A DNA stretch of 64,000 nt from Edaphochlamys debaryana. Taxonomy: Eukaryota; Chlorophyta; Chlorophyceae; Chlamydomonadales. The stretch covers positions 62,001 through 126,000 of the forward strand of contig JAEHOE010000038.1 of NCBI GenBank assembly GCA_016858145.1, in the 5' to 3' direction. The position numbers were made by a program, and so were the translations under genes. Below the pieces are notes generated by a model. The model ran no database searches. It saw only the letters and a list, made by a program, of their open reading frames with translations, and was not told the DNA's origin. Positions 44,301 through 55,214 of the stretch are shown here, piece by piece (positions within the stretch are counted from its first letter, which is position 1; each line of letters opens with the position of its first letter).

Positions 44301-46255
44301 GCCCGGCTCACCACTCCGCCGCCGCCGCCGCCGGCAGCCTTACGTCCAACACCGCCGGGGCTGCAGCCACGGACTCTGAGGCTCTGGAGAACGACGAGGA
44401 TATGGAGTCGCTCCTAGAGGCCGCCGAGGCTGTGGCAGCGCTGCGGACCGCGCCCATCAAAAACCCGCCGCCCTCCTCCCATGGCCGCAACCACGGGCAT
44501 GACCACGGGCACGGGCGCGGGTACGGGCACGTGCACGGGCACGGACGCTCCCACTCGCACTCGCACTCCCCGCCCGACCCGCTCCCGCTGCCGTCGAGGC
44601 ACGTGCGCGCCGGGCCGCCACACGCGGCCTCCGCCGCCACGTCCAATGGCGGCGGCGTTGGCGGCGTGGCAATGCTACAGGCGGTCAAGGTCGCGTCGCC
44701 GCGCCACCTCACTGCCGTGTCCAGGGCAGGGCCGCCCAACGGCCTCCCGCCCCACGGCGGCGGCAGCAGCGGTGGCGGCGGCGGCGGCGGCTCTGGCAAC
44801 CGCATGGGTGCGTCGGCCTTCAGCCAGATCCCGTCGGCTCCCAAGCTGCCGCCGTCGCACGCCCACGCGAATGGCGGCGCCGCCGGGCCCGGGGCGGCGG
44901 CGCTGACGTCAGCGCGTGGCGGCGCGGCGGAGGCGGGCGCCGCCAGTGGGCAGCGGGACGAGCGGGACGTGGCGCGGACGGGGCGGTTGGCGGCGGTTGC
45001 GGAGCCCGAGTGGAGCGACTGCGGCGGCGGGCCGGACGATGGCTATAATACCGACGGTTACAATGGCCAAAATCGTAACGGAAACCGCAACGGAAACCAC
45101 GGCAGCTCGGACGAGGGCTTCAACCGCGAGGAGCTGCTGTGGCGGTTGGTCGGGATCGAGAAGCCGCAGGGCCTGCTGCCGCTCTTTGCCGGCGGGCCCA
45201 AGGCCCGCAACGGTAATGGTAACGGCGAGGCCAAGAACGGCGCCGAGAACTGGATCGGGCCCAACCACCCGTACGGCAAACTGCTGCGGGCGTTGGAGGT
45301 TTCGGAGCTGCTCCCGATGGCGAACCAGCTGCGCGAGCAGGCGCAGCAGATCCAGCAGCAGCAACAGCAGCAGGCGGCGGCCGCCGCCGCCGCCGCGGCC
45401 GCCGCCAAGCCCGTGCAAGGGCAGGGGCCGGCGTCGAGCGCCCACGTCTCACAGGCGGCGGCCTCGACGACCGCAGCGTCGGCGGCGCCGCAGGCCGTCA
45501 GCAGCCCGCCGGCGGCGGCGGCGGCAGCGGCGGCGGCGGCCGCCCAGGCGCAGGCGCAGCAGCTCGCACAGGCGGCGGCGGCGGCGGCGCCGACGGCGGA
45601 GGCCCTGGCGCTCTCGGCCTGGCACCAGGCGGCGCAGCAACACCATGCCCTGATTCAGCAACACCAGGCGGCGGCGGCAGCGGCGGCGGCGCAAGCCCAG
45701 GCGCAGGCGCAGGCGCAGCGGCACCACGCCGCCGCCGCCGCGCACCCGCACGCGGCTGCCGCCGCCGTGGCGGCGGCAGCGGCGGCGCACGGGGCGCCAT
45801 ACCTGCACGACGCCGCCAGCGTGGCAGCGCTCCTGCAGCAGCAGCAGGCGGCGGCGGCGGCGCACGCGGCGGCGGCAACGTCGGGCCAGGTCTCGGCGCA
45901 GCATGCATCGCACGCGCATGCGCATGCGGCGGCGGCCCATGCGATGCAGGCGGCTCATGCGCATGGCGGCCATGCCGCGCTGGCGGCGGCCGCCGCCGCG
46001 GCGCAGCAACACCAGGCGGCGGTCGTCGCGGCGGCCGCCGCCGCCGCGGCGGGCGTCCCCTCGGCGGCGGCGCACTCGCAGCAGCACCAACAGCACTTGG
46101 CGCAATGGCAGCAGGCGGCGGCGGCGGCCGCAGCCCAGCACGCGCAGGGCGCATCTTTGATTCAGGATCTCGTGCAGATGTACGCAGCGGCCCACGTGCC
46201 GCCTGCTGTACTGGCGGGCGCCGCCGCGGCCGGCGGCGCTCCTCGAGTGGCTTAG
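35394..46255 (+). CDS. PWWP-AWS-SET-postSET-Tudor histone lysine methyltransferase, 12 exons, about 2570 aa
   Basis: Exons: 35394-35522, 35643-35849, 36054-36126, 36667-40409, 40558-40692, 40873-40992, 41156-41278, 41456-41573, 42403-42596, 42736-42785, 43043-43228, 43621-46255; phases agree. It methylates a histone lysine; the AWS plus SET order is typical of the SET2/ASH1/NSD group, so H3K36 is the likeliest site. PWWP: residues ~29-130 (VCWARVKGYPAWPAQ, VMFFGTVEVAWV). AWS: ~1430-1490 (ICACRPP, CGLNCLNR, LCPCGDLCSNR). SET: ~1500-1617 (ENRGYGVRAVEPIPKGGFII, EYAGEVIDERE, RLINSSCDPNCETQKW, ELAYDYFF). Post-SET: CMCGAKNCRGTM. Tudor-like: ~1645-1694 (RRVEVFWDADGQYYRAVVVA). The usual NHSC motif reads NSSC. 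The ~1250-codon exon 4 and the ~877-codon last exon are acidic, Ser/Pro-rich, poly-Ala and poly-Gln, probably disordered. Introns 2 and 7 use GC donors. Confidence 0.9.
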
Positions 46256-47890
46256 ATGCTGGCGTGGCGGCGCAGTGATGGCACCCAAACGGTGCCTAGG
46301 GCGGAGGTTGGCGGATGCAGGAGTGGTGTGCTTTGTCGCAGGAGGGATGTGAGACGCAAGCGGCGGGGGCTGAAAGGACGGATGGGGCAGTGAGGGCGAG
46401 GCTGTTGCCTTAGAGCGAGAGGCGGTTGGTTGGGTCATGTCATCACGTGGGTTACTGTGGGCCCGGTCGGGCCTGGGGGATGACAGCATGCGGCCGAGGC
46501 GCCAACGACTTTCGAGGAACGTTATACCGGTATTTACCCTACTAGATGAACTTGGCGGACCGTTTCACTACTTACGGAAACCTGGATGATAGGTCGCCAC
46601 GGGATGGCACGCGACGACGGCACGGACCTACGGCATAACGCCGGGTCGAGGCAACACCGTGGCCTGCTTTGCTAGCTAGCTCGTTCGTAGCGTTTGCAGA
46701 GGGTCCCCGATCGCCGGCTTCGCAGGCAGGGCGATCGGGACTCTGGACACTGCCATTCAAAGGGCAGTTCGACGTGACGGTTGGTGTGACGGTTGGCGCT
46801 GACGCTCGCCAAGAACTTCTTTTGACGGTACGTCGCCATGGCACGGGGTTTTCCCCCGCTTCACGGGTGTTGCGGGCAGATGTTGCCCACCGGAACTGGA
46901 AAGTAACCCACTTTTGCGGGGCTTCGCATGGCATGGCGTGTTTCTTGCGTCACACTAACGACGGAACGACACCCCACCGCGGGCGGGGGTCCTCACCCTC
47001 TGCATAGAGTCGATAGTGCTCGCGGTTCTTTCTTGCCACGGGATCAAGCCATCCCGCTTTTGTGGTTTCCGCTTCCCGCTTTCCCTAGTTTCCCGCGTTG
47101 GGGCAGGCTGGCACTTCAAACAAGGGTTATTTCAAACACTGCGGGGGGCTTTCTCGTGTAAGAAAGCATTTGGAAGGCTTGCCCTATGGTGGCCTGCGGC
47201 GGGCTATGAGGATGCCCGTGATGAGTTTCTGCACGGCGTAACCCAGAAGCCTTGGGGGCAGGGCTACCGGTGCGCCCTAGCTGTCGTATGGGCGCTCCAG
47301 CTTGCCTCCATCTATGCCTAAACGTGTGTGTGTGCATCGAGGCCGTCTCCACACACTCTGCGTCGATGTCGGGGCCTGCGTGAGACGCTCAACTGTGTCC
47401 TGCTGTTGAGCAAAGCGGCCCTGGCCTGACTGAGGTGCAGGGGCTCGTGGGCGTTCTCCCATTCATGCTCTCAGGCCGGAGGTGCTGTAATCGGTTGTGC
47501 TCAGGCTCTGCATCACAGGCTCTGCTCCTGCTGGTCTCCTTTGCCTCCTTGCCCATTTGGCCTCAGCCCAGACCAGGGGCCAGAGGACATAGTACACAAT
47601 TGATGGGTGATGGGTGCTAGGCCAGCGATGCAGCTGAGTACCGCTACGGTATCTGAACCAGGGCCCTCGCCAGTCAGGGGATGCAGCTGAGCACACAGCG
47701 ACCAAGGGTCCGTACCGCAACCCGGACCCCCGCCAGTGCCCGAGCCTCGGCTATGCCCTCGAGGCTGTCTTCAGCTCGCACAGCCCGTGCTCCTGCATAC
47801 CCCCCCTCAACGCGTTACATACATACTGCTCTTGAGTATGTAGGCTAGCACAGTTGACTCGGGTGGACTTGCCGCGAATCAGTGAGGACG
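46256..47890. other. 3' region of the SET-domain gene and upstream region of cysteine synthase
   Basis: No gene recognised. Base composition is less GC-rich than the flanking exons. Candidate TGTAA signals are at 47157 and 47486. Open frames carry no family features. Confidence 0.5.
47157..47161 (+). terminator. Candidate polyadenylation signal TGTAA for the SET-domain gene
   Basis: This is the first TGTAA I see, 902 nt after the stop codon at 46255; a second is at 47486-47490. Which one is used cannot be told from sequence. Confidence 0.4.
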
Positions 47891-50800
47891 ATGCAGCAGG
47901 CACTGGCGCTCGCGCTCTCCGCTGGAGCCGGCGCAGCGGTGAGAAGTTACTCCTGGATTTGTAGGCAATGATAATGACCTTTGCCGCGGAAGTGCCGCCG
48001 CGGTACCATGCACCGACCAACTTTGACGCCGGAATGCGCCCTGCAGTTATGCTACCTGTGGCTCACGTACTGGCGGGAGCAGGATGAGGACGAAATTCGG
48101 GATGGGGTGCTTGGGCTCATCGGCAATACGCCCATGGTCCGCATCCGCAGCCTGTCTGAGCAAACCGGCTGCGAGGTGCGAGAGGTCGCGGTATCCCAAG
48201 GCTGAGGCAGGGGGCAGGGGGACGCGGGAGGGAACCAATGGGATACGAGGGAAGCGAGGCCCCCAAGGGGCCTGGGATGGCACCCGGACATGCCTTCCCC
48301 GGAACCGGGTCTGCGCCCGTCTCAGCTGCACCTGCGCCACCGCAGACCACATTCTGGATCCACTCTCGATCCTGGATCCGCAGATCCTAGCGAAGGCCGA
48401 GATGCTGAATCCAGGCGGCAGCGTCAAGGACCGAGTGGCTGCCCACATTGTGGGCGAGGCCCTGGCGCAGGGGCGGCTGAGGCCCGGGGGGCTCATCACG
48501 GAGGGTACGGCCGGGAGCACGGGGGTCAGTCTTGCCATGGTGGGTAGGGGGGGGAGGAGGGGGTGAGCAAGGGGGCTGGGAGGGTTACGGTAGTGGGAGG
48601 GGTGCGCAAGAAAGGCTTGGTGGTTTATTGCAATGTGCATCCTTTGTGGGCCGTGGCGGGTTGGGCGGGGGGGGAGGGGGATGGGAGGGGTAGTGTGGCA
48701 GAGGGGCGAGGAGCTGGTTGTGAATTTTTGGCAGTGATGGCTGGGAGCAAGAGGCTTCGAGGGGGCGGCAGGATTAGCTAGGAGGGGGCGGGGCGCCCAC
48801 CTCCCCGCCCCAACTTCCAACGCCAACTTCCAACGCCACTTCCACCTTGAACTCTGGCCGCTGCCCTTGGCCTCTCTGAGAGTGCACTGTGCGCCCTCAG
48901 TGGCCCCCTCTGCTGCATGGCACCCCGGCCGCCGTCCCAGGGCCGGGCCTTGGCCCTTGCGAACCACCACCCGGCCCCCCCCGCCCGCCCCACCCCCATC
49001 CTACCCCCCTGTCCCTGTCAGGTGGCGGCCGCCCACGGGTGCACGTGCGCCATCACCATGCCGGACGACGCGGCGGTTGAAAAGGCCAACATTATCGCGG
49101 CGTACGGAGCTGCCGTACAGGTACGGCACGTTCGTACAGACGCCGTATACGTGTGTATACGCGCCTGCGCCCTTTCTGGGCCGAGTCCATTGCTGCTGCT
49201 TCCTGTTGCTGCTGCTCCTGACACCTCGTCGTCCCACCTTCCCTGCTCTCCCATCGATGGTGCACCAACATCACCCCCCCACACCCCACCCGGCCCCTAA
49301 CCCCCTCACCCCCCCCGCCTCGCCCGCCCCTCCCCCACCCCCCTAGAGGGTCCGCCCCGTCTCCATCGTGCACCCCGACCACCCAGTCAACGTGGCTCGC
49401 CGCACCGCCGCCTCCACCCCCGGGGCCGTGTTCGCGGACCAGTTCGAGAACGAGGCCAACTACCGGGCGCACCTGCAGACGGGTGGGGGGGGGGGTTGGA
49501 GGTGGGGCGCCCCACCTGCAGACGGGTGGGCGGGGGGGGACTGGAGAGGGGGTCGGGGTACACGGTCCGGACTACAAAGCACACCCGAGGACGGGTGGGC
49601 TGGAGGGGTGGGGGGGCTGGAAGGGTGGGGGGGCTGGGGGGGGAGGGTGGTGGCGGGGTCCAAAGACGTGGGCGATGCTGGGGCCGGGGCGGAGCGAGGG
49701 CGGATCAGGGGGCGCACCTGCAGACGGGTGGGCTGGAGGGGGGGTTGACTGTGGGGGTTACAGGGGCTGGAGACGACAGGGCCGCCCGGCAGGGCCGGAG
49801 CCCTGAAGGACGACTTCAAAAGGCATCGCCATGCGCCGACTCCCGTCCTCGCCACCCGCTTTCGCTCCCTGCCTCCACAATCCTCCCTCCACCCGTCCCG
49901 TCTCACAGCCGGCCCCGGTCCGCACATGCGCACCCCTCGCCAGGTTCCCTTCTCCTCCTCGTCCTCGCACCCGATCCCATGCGTGCTCTCGAAAACCCGA
50001 TCTCTCCATCCTCGTCCCCCCCTCCCCTCCTCCAGGCGAGGAGGTCTGGCGCCAGACTCGGGGCCGAGTGGCGGCCTTTGTGTCCGGCGCGGGTACGGGC
50101 GGCACGCTGGCAGGTGTGTGCTGCGAGAGCGGACGGAGTAGTAGTAGACGGAGTGGTAGCATTTGTGACGAGTAAAACGGAGTCGCAAGTTTAGCGAACG
50201 CAACGAGGGTGAGGTACAAAGAGCCTGGCTGAAGCGGAGGCTGACCCCCCCTCCCTGCCGGTAGGCGTGTCTGTGGCACTGAAGCGACGGAACCCGGGCG
50301 TACGGACGTTCCTGATCGACCCCCCGGGGAGCTCGCTGTACAACAAGGTGGGGCAGGGGGCGCCTGAGTCATGTGTGAACTTTAGCCCTTACCTGATCGC
50401 CTCAACTCGTCTCGAGAAGCTGAGTTCGGCCTCTCCCCAACCGCCTTTTGTGGCCTCTTGCCCTCGCTTGCGCCGCACTTCTACTAAACCCTCCTCTGTC
50501 CCCACCTTCCCTATCTTGCTGTCTTGCCTAGGTCAAGCGAGGGGTGATGTACACGGCGGTTGAGGCGGAGGGCAAGCGCCTGCGCAACCCCTTCGACACG
50601 ATCACGGAGGGGATTGGGATCAACCGCCTAACCGCCAACTTCAACCGCGCCATCGTGGATGACGCGTTCCGGGGTGAGCCACCAGATCAAGATCGAGATC
50701 CGGGGGGATGGGAGTTGTGGGGTGCCGTGAATACTACACCAACTCGATCGGGTCTCAAACCACATGGGCGCACGGCCCTCTATCTACCCCGGCATTCCCT

Positions 50801-51188
50801 TCGGCTTTGCACGTGACGACGACATGGTTTGAGGCCATGCAGCGCCACATACCGGTGACCCACCTCCTGACCTCCCCCTGCGCCGCCTCCCAACGTCCTA
50901 CCTCACCCCCTTTCCCCCTCCTGGCCATCAGGGACGGACCGGGAGGCGGTGGAGATGGCGTCGTACCTCTTACGTAATGAGGGCCTGTGGGTTGGCTCTT
51001 CCGCTGCCATGAATCTGGTGGGCGCCGTCAAGGCCGCCCGGGCCCTGAACAGGCCCGGGGCGGTCATCGTAACGCTCCTGTGCGACGGGGGCCACCGGCA
51101 CCTGTCCAAGTTCCACAGCCCAGAGTACCTAGCCAGCATGGGGTTTACGCCCGAGGCAAAAGGGCGGGGGCTGGAGTTCGTCGAGTGA
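47891..51188 (+). CDS. Membrane-anchored cysteine synthase (O-acetylserine sulfhydrylase family), 9 exons, about 375 aa
   Basis: Exons: 47891-47938, 48047-48175, 48384-48539, 49022-49120, 49347-49482, 50036-50113, 50265-50347, 50532-50673, 50932-51188; phases join. PLP enzyme of the beta-substituting family making cysteine from O-acetylserine and sulfide. PLP Lys74 lies in NPGGSVKDR. The substrate loop is EGTAGSTG, and the phosphate-binding loop is SGAGTGGT (~206-213). The sequence pattern ([80 protein letters not shown]) fits the fungal/algal mitochondrial type resembling yeast MCY1, rather than plastid or bacterial CysK. The start was chosen because [16 protein letters not shown] joined to LCYLWLTYW gives a hydrophobic anchor as in that subfamily. 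An alternative start is 47981 or 48008 without that intron. Intron 5 has three copies of the exon 5 end. Confidence 0.9.
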
Positions 51189-51944
51189 GCAAGAAGGCGG
51201 GAATGCGTGTGGGTCTAGACGCTAGAGGTACGGCAGTGTGGGACCAAGGAGGGATCAAGGGACTGTCATGGTGGGTCTTGAGGTGCGCGCTGAGGGGAGG
51301 CGGGAGCCGGTGCGTGAGTGAGGGGTGCGGAGGAGAGCTGAGGTGGGGTGAGGGCCCCGGAGGGGGTAGGCAGTGCAGGTGGCGCAGCGTGTGCACGTGT
51401 TCTGAATGGGGGCGCGAGGTGGCGAGGGAGTGGGGAAGGGAAGAGGAGGTCGGGGATCCTGTGCTCGCAGGGGCCGTGCAGCGTAGTCCGGACGATGACG
51501 AAGGGGGATGCAGCTGAGGAGGTCTTGGGGCGGGTGCTGCACAGGGGTCAGCACCTCGCCGGCGGAGGCGGCTGTGAGGTGGGACAAACTGCGCAGAGAG
51601 TGAGGCCGGTGGGGCTACAAAGACATCAATGAAGGAGGCGTAGGGTGTGTGTCTGGCAGCTGGGGCGGCTGGAGTTGCGTGCGAGAATGCACGCACGGCT
51701 GCCTCGGCTGGACGCACACGCGTCCCTTTGGCCCACGGCCCGTGTGGGACTTCACGGCGGATGCCCTTGTCCCCCCGTGTGAACAACATGGCCAGTCGCC
51801 TCTCTCTGTCTCACCTGACCCACCCCCCGCGTCTCTGCAATGCCATGCCATGCTATTCCAAGCTTCGGACCGCGCGCAGCACTTGCCTCGCAGCCCCACG
51901 CCGTCAGCCTCCCTCCATGGCCCAAATGGACCTTATTGTGTGCC
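51189..51944. other. Convergent 3' regions of cysteine synthase and the two-span membrane protein
   Basis: No gene recognised. Contains dispersed repeat R1 copy 3 (51722-51787). No TGTAA seen on either strand. Confidence 0.5.
51722..51787 (+). repeat. Dispersed repeat family R1, copy 3
   Basis: CCTTTGGCCCACGGCCCGTG, then GACTTCACGGCGGATGCCCT and TTGTCC, then GTGTGAACAAC; related to 11458-11515 and 32983-33040. Confidence 0.7.
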
Positions 51945-54111
51945 TTATGTCCCCAACGCCCCTGCCGCCGCCGCCGCCGCCCCAGCTGCCGCCGCCGTGC
52001 CCGCTGCTTCGGCCCCCGCCGCCCCCGCCTCCGCCGCCCCTGCCGCCGCCGCCGCCGCTGCGTCCCCGGCCGCCGCCGGTGCGGCTTCGTCCTTTGGCTG
52101 TGGGGGTTGGCGGTGGATGAAGCGGAATGACAAAAGGCGGGTGGTCAGCGTTGTGTGGCTACTCGACTTGGCACAGGACGCATAGGCGGCAGGAGGGCTA
52201 AAGGCTCACAGCCCTGCCAGCCCCGGCGCCAGCTCGCCCCTTCACCGGTCCCCCCAATTGCCGACTCTTCCCCCTCCAGCCCCCATTTCCCATTCCGCAC
52301 CCTCCCCACACCACCCCAGCCCCAGCCTCCAGCCCCGGGCACCGACCGCCAGACCTCACACGCACGGACGCACCCCGCCGCCGGCCCCGCCCCCCCAGTT
52401 CCCCCCACTGCAACCCACCAACCGACTGCCCGTCCCCAACACGTTCCCGCGCTCCAGACCAGGGCACTACGGTACTACTATCCCCCAGCCCCCAGCCCCC
52501 AGCCCCCAGCCCCCAGCTACCGACCGCCAGACACACGGACGCACCCACCTTGTCCTCGGCCTTGCCGCCGCCCTCGCCCCCCGCGGGCGGCTGTGCGAAG
52601 AGGAAGTAGATGGGCAGCAGCAGGGACACAATCAGCACGCTGCCGCCCGCCGCCACCATGGCGATGGGGCCGTCGTTGACACACCTGCGGTAGTTGGCGG
52701 TTGGCGGTTTTGGTGGTTGGTGGTTGGCGGGAGCGCGGGTGGGTCGGGGACGCGGGAGTCGCGGCGGAAATCGCGGGATGGCCGAAACGGTAAGCCCATC
52801 CGATAGGCGGCCCCGGCGGAGGCCGGGGGCCTACAACATCTAGGCTGGGCGGCACGAGCACTTGCCAGGACGCACGCCCAGCGCGCCCCTGAGTCCTCAG
52901 CGCACGGGTTTGGCCCTAAAGAGCACGGTGGCACGGGCCAAGACCTATCCAGCGGAGGCTGGAAGGGGCTGCGGCCGGCGCCCTTCGGGAACAAGAGGTT
53001 GCTGCCGAGCCGAACGTGGCTCTGCCTGCCGTGAGCGAGTGTACGGGTGGGCCCACTCACCAGTCGTACCACTCGGTGTTGGCGTCTGTCGTGTTGGACC
53101 GCTCGGGGTAGTACAGAGAGAAGGTGTGGGACATGATGTAGCACCTGCGGACAAGTTGCAAGGGTGGACCGCCGTTGTTGTGGGGGCTGGTAACTGTGGC
53201 CAGGGGCGCGCAGCGCGACCGCCGCACTACGCAGCGACCCGCGTTCTGTGCATGCTTAAGGCCTCTGTGAGTCGCTCTACTTTCGCCGGGCTGCAACCCG
53301 TGGCGCGGCCCTGTCGTTGCCCAGGGACCCTGCTCGAGACCCCCACGTTTCCGCTTCGTTGATGTTCTTCTACCCCCACGCTTGCGCCAGGACTTGGGCC
53401 CCTCAGAAGACCTTCCCGTACCGTTCTGCCGCACAGCCCCAACCCGCCCGGCGCACGTTTTGAGCTTGTCGTCCAGCGTTGCGTTGGGTGGCAGGGATGG
53501 CCCCGTGCTGTTGCCTTCGAACTGGTCTTTACACTGCATTGCGCAAGGGGGGGGGCGGGTATCGGGGCAACCTGTAAGCGGCGGCAGCTACCCGTGCCGA
53601 GAGGTCGCAGGCGCAAGGATCGCGCAAGGACCCCACAGCCGCAGCTTCCCACGCTCCTAGCCCCTCCCATTGCTGCTTCCTAAGGGCAAGGGGGCCGGGC
53701 TTACCCAATTGCACCAATAGAAGCGAGCGCCCCCTGTGGGGCAAGGAAGGGAGTGGGGGGCGCGAGGGGAACTCGCTTGGGAAGAGAAGGCACGCGCCCC
53801 CCGCCCGACGCTGGAAGCCCGTCTTCGTCAACATCCCGGTCGCTGCCAGTCACGCCAGGTCCGGAGCGCAGGGCCCTGCTGAAGTCTGGCTGGCACATGC
53901 GCATGGAGCCCAAGTGGCGCCGGAATGCTTACCCATAGGTACCCATATGCAGCCGCTAATAAAGCAAGCTCCTCCAACAATCCATATCGCGAAGGCGATG
54001 GGTGTCCTGCGATCCGAAGAGCGAAATGGCGATTGACGACTTGTCCACCGCAGCACCGCAGTAACCAGCTGCAACGCTAGCTGGAGCTAACCTAAAGGTG
54101 AAGTAAGCCAT
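51945..54111 (-). CDS. Small two-span membrane protein with a Cys-containing, N-glycosylatable loop, 7 exons, about 190 aa
   Basis: Exons, minus strand: 54111-54092, 54006-53933, 53733-53705, 53533-53457, 53144-53061, 52684-52549, 52097-51945; all phases join, which supports the model despite short exons. No family recognised. The first span is TPIAFAIWIVGGACFISGCI. It is followed by a ~70-residue loop with Cys pairs (FYWCNWC, KTCYIMS, YDWCVND) and sequons NST, NAT and NTT. The second span is MVAAGGSVLIVSLLLPIYFL. The tail is a soluble Ala-rich segment with Lys/Glu. The Cys pairs and sequons suggest that the loop faces the ER lumen or outside. The start MAYFTF uses an 85-bp first intron; an alternative is the Met at 54074, which removes that intron. 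The last exon (poly-Ala) is the least certain. Confidence 0.65.
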
Positions 54112-55214
54112 GGCAGGGCCGCGGCGTTGAGGGCTTCAGGGCCCTCAGATATCTGGCTCTCTCTTCTGAGCTGCTCGCTGTGTGTGTCAGGCGTCGCGCT
54201 TACTGCTGTTCAGGTAGTTAATGCCCTTGCGGAGTTCGGAGTGAGACGCCCGACCGGAGGTCGAGGTGGGCTCCTTTGGTTCTGGATCCAGCGAGTTTCC
54301 CCCCTCCCTCCCCTCCGCCACGTGTTTCGCACGCACGGCACGCACGGCGACACAGCAGCACGCCCCCCTTTGGCAGTCCTCTCCGAGCAATGGTCCGTCA
54401 AGCCGCCGATTCCTCTGCAGCGTTTGGCGCCCACATCCCGTCTCCGCACGCTTCGTTGAGATTCCTTGCAATTCGAGGGGGTACACAGGCTCGAAGGCTC
54501 CGTGCGGATCCCGTGCCGCCGTGAGACCGCCGTGGTCCTGACCGCCGCCTCATATGTGCATCCGCCGTTCCCTTCCCACACGCCAGTGGCCCCACGAGAC
54601 AACTAGTTCTTTGGGCGTCCGCCGCCCATGATCCTCGCGCCCCTGCGCCTGGACGCGTACCACGGCCCCCCGACGTGAACACCGCGGACAACGCCCCGTT
54701 GTCTATCATAACCCCAAACGTGCACCCAAACAGTTGTACCCAGTCCGAGCAGTCCTACTGCCACGCCTCGAGGGCGCTATTGGTCCAGCAGTTGAGTATT
54801 GGACACCACTCTTGCAACACAGAAAGCGGCTAGGGCTACTACGCGGCCCAGGGGAGTGCTGCCCCAGACAGCGGCGACAGCGCAAGGCGTTGCGACGGTT
54901 GGCGCCCACCGTTTGGTTATCTCCTCTCTTCCCTTCTTGAGCTTGAGCTTGCCCTAGGGTGGGCATGGCCCCGCCCCACGAGTCGTCCGCCCGCGACCCC
55001 TTCCAACAACTTCTCAATCCGCCGTCTTGGCTCCAATCTTCCAATCTTCCCCTGACTATACGACAAAGATCCCCAAGTATCCCCCACATGGGCCCAACGC
55101 CCCCAGGGCTGCCGCGCGCTCCCATGCGCCCCTCAGCCCCAATGCATGTACTGACGCTTGACGCCCGCTCACACGCCCGTATCTCTAATGCTTCTACTGC
55201 CATTTTGCAACCGC
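54112..55214. other. Upstream region of the two-span membrane protein and 3' region of MoaE
   Basis: No gene recognised. Contains the promoter of the gene starting at 54111 and the 3' UTR of the gene ending at 55215, both on the minus strand. Confidence 0.5.

Noticed and set aside
48344..48390. GGATCC/GATCCAGATC-type short repeats (also near 23480-23525, 26170-26220, 61460-61510)
   Set aside because: Too short and simple to call a repeat family; noted only as locally frequent.
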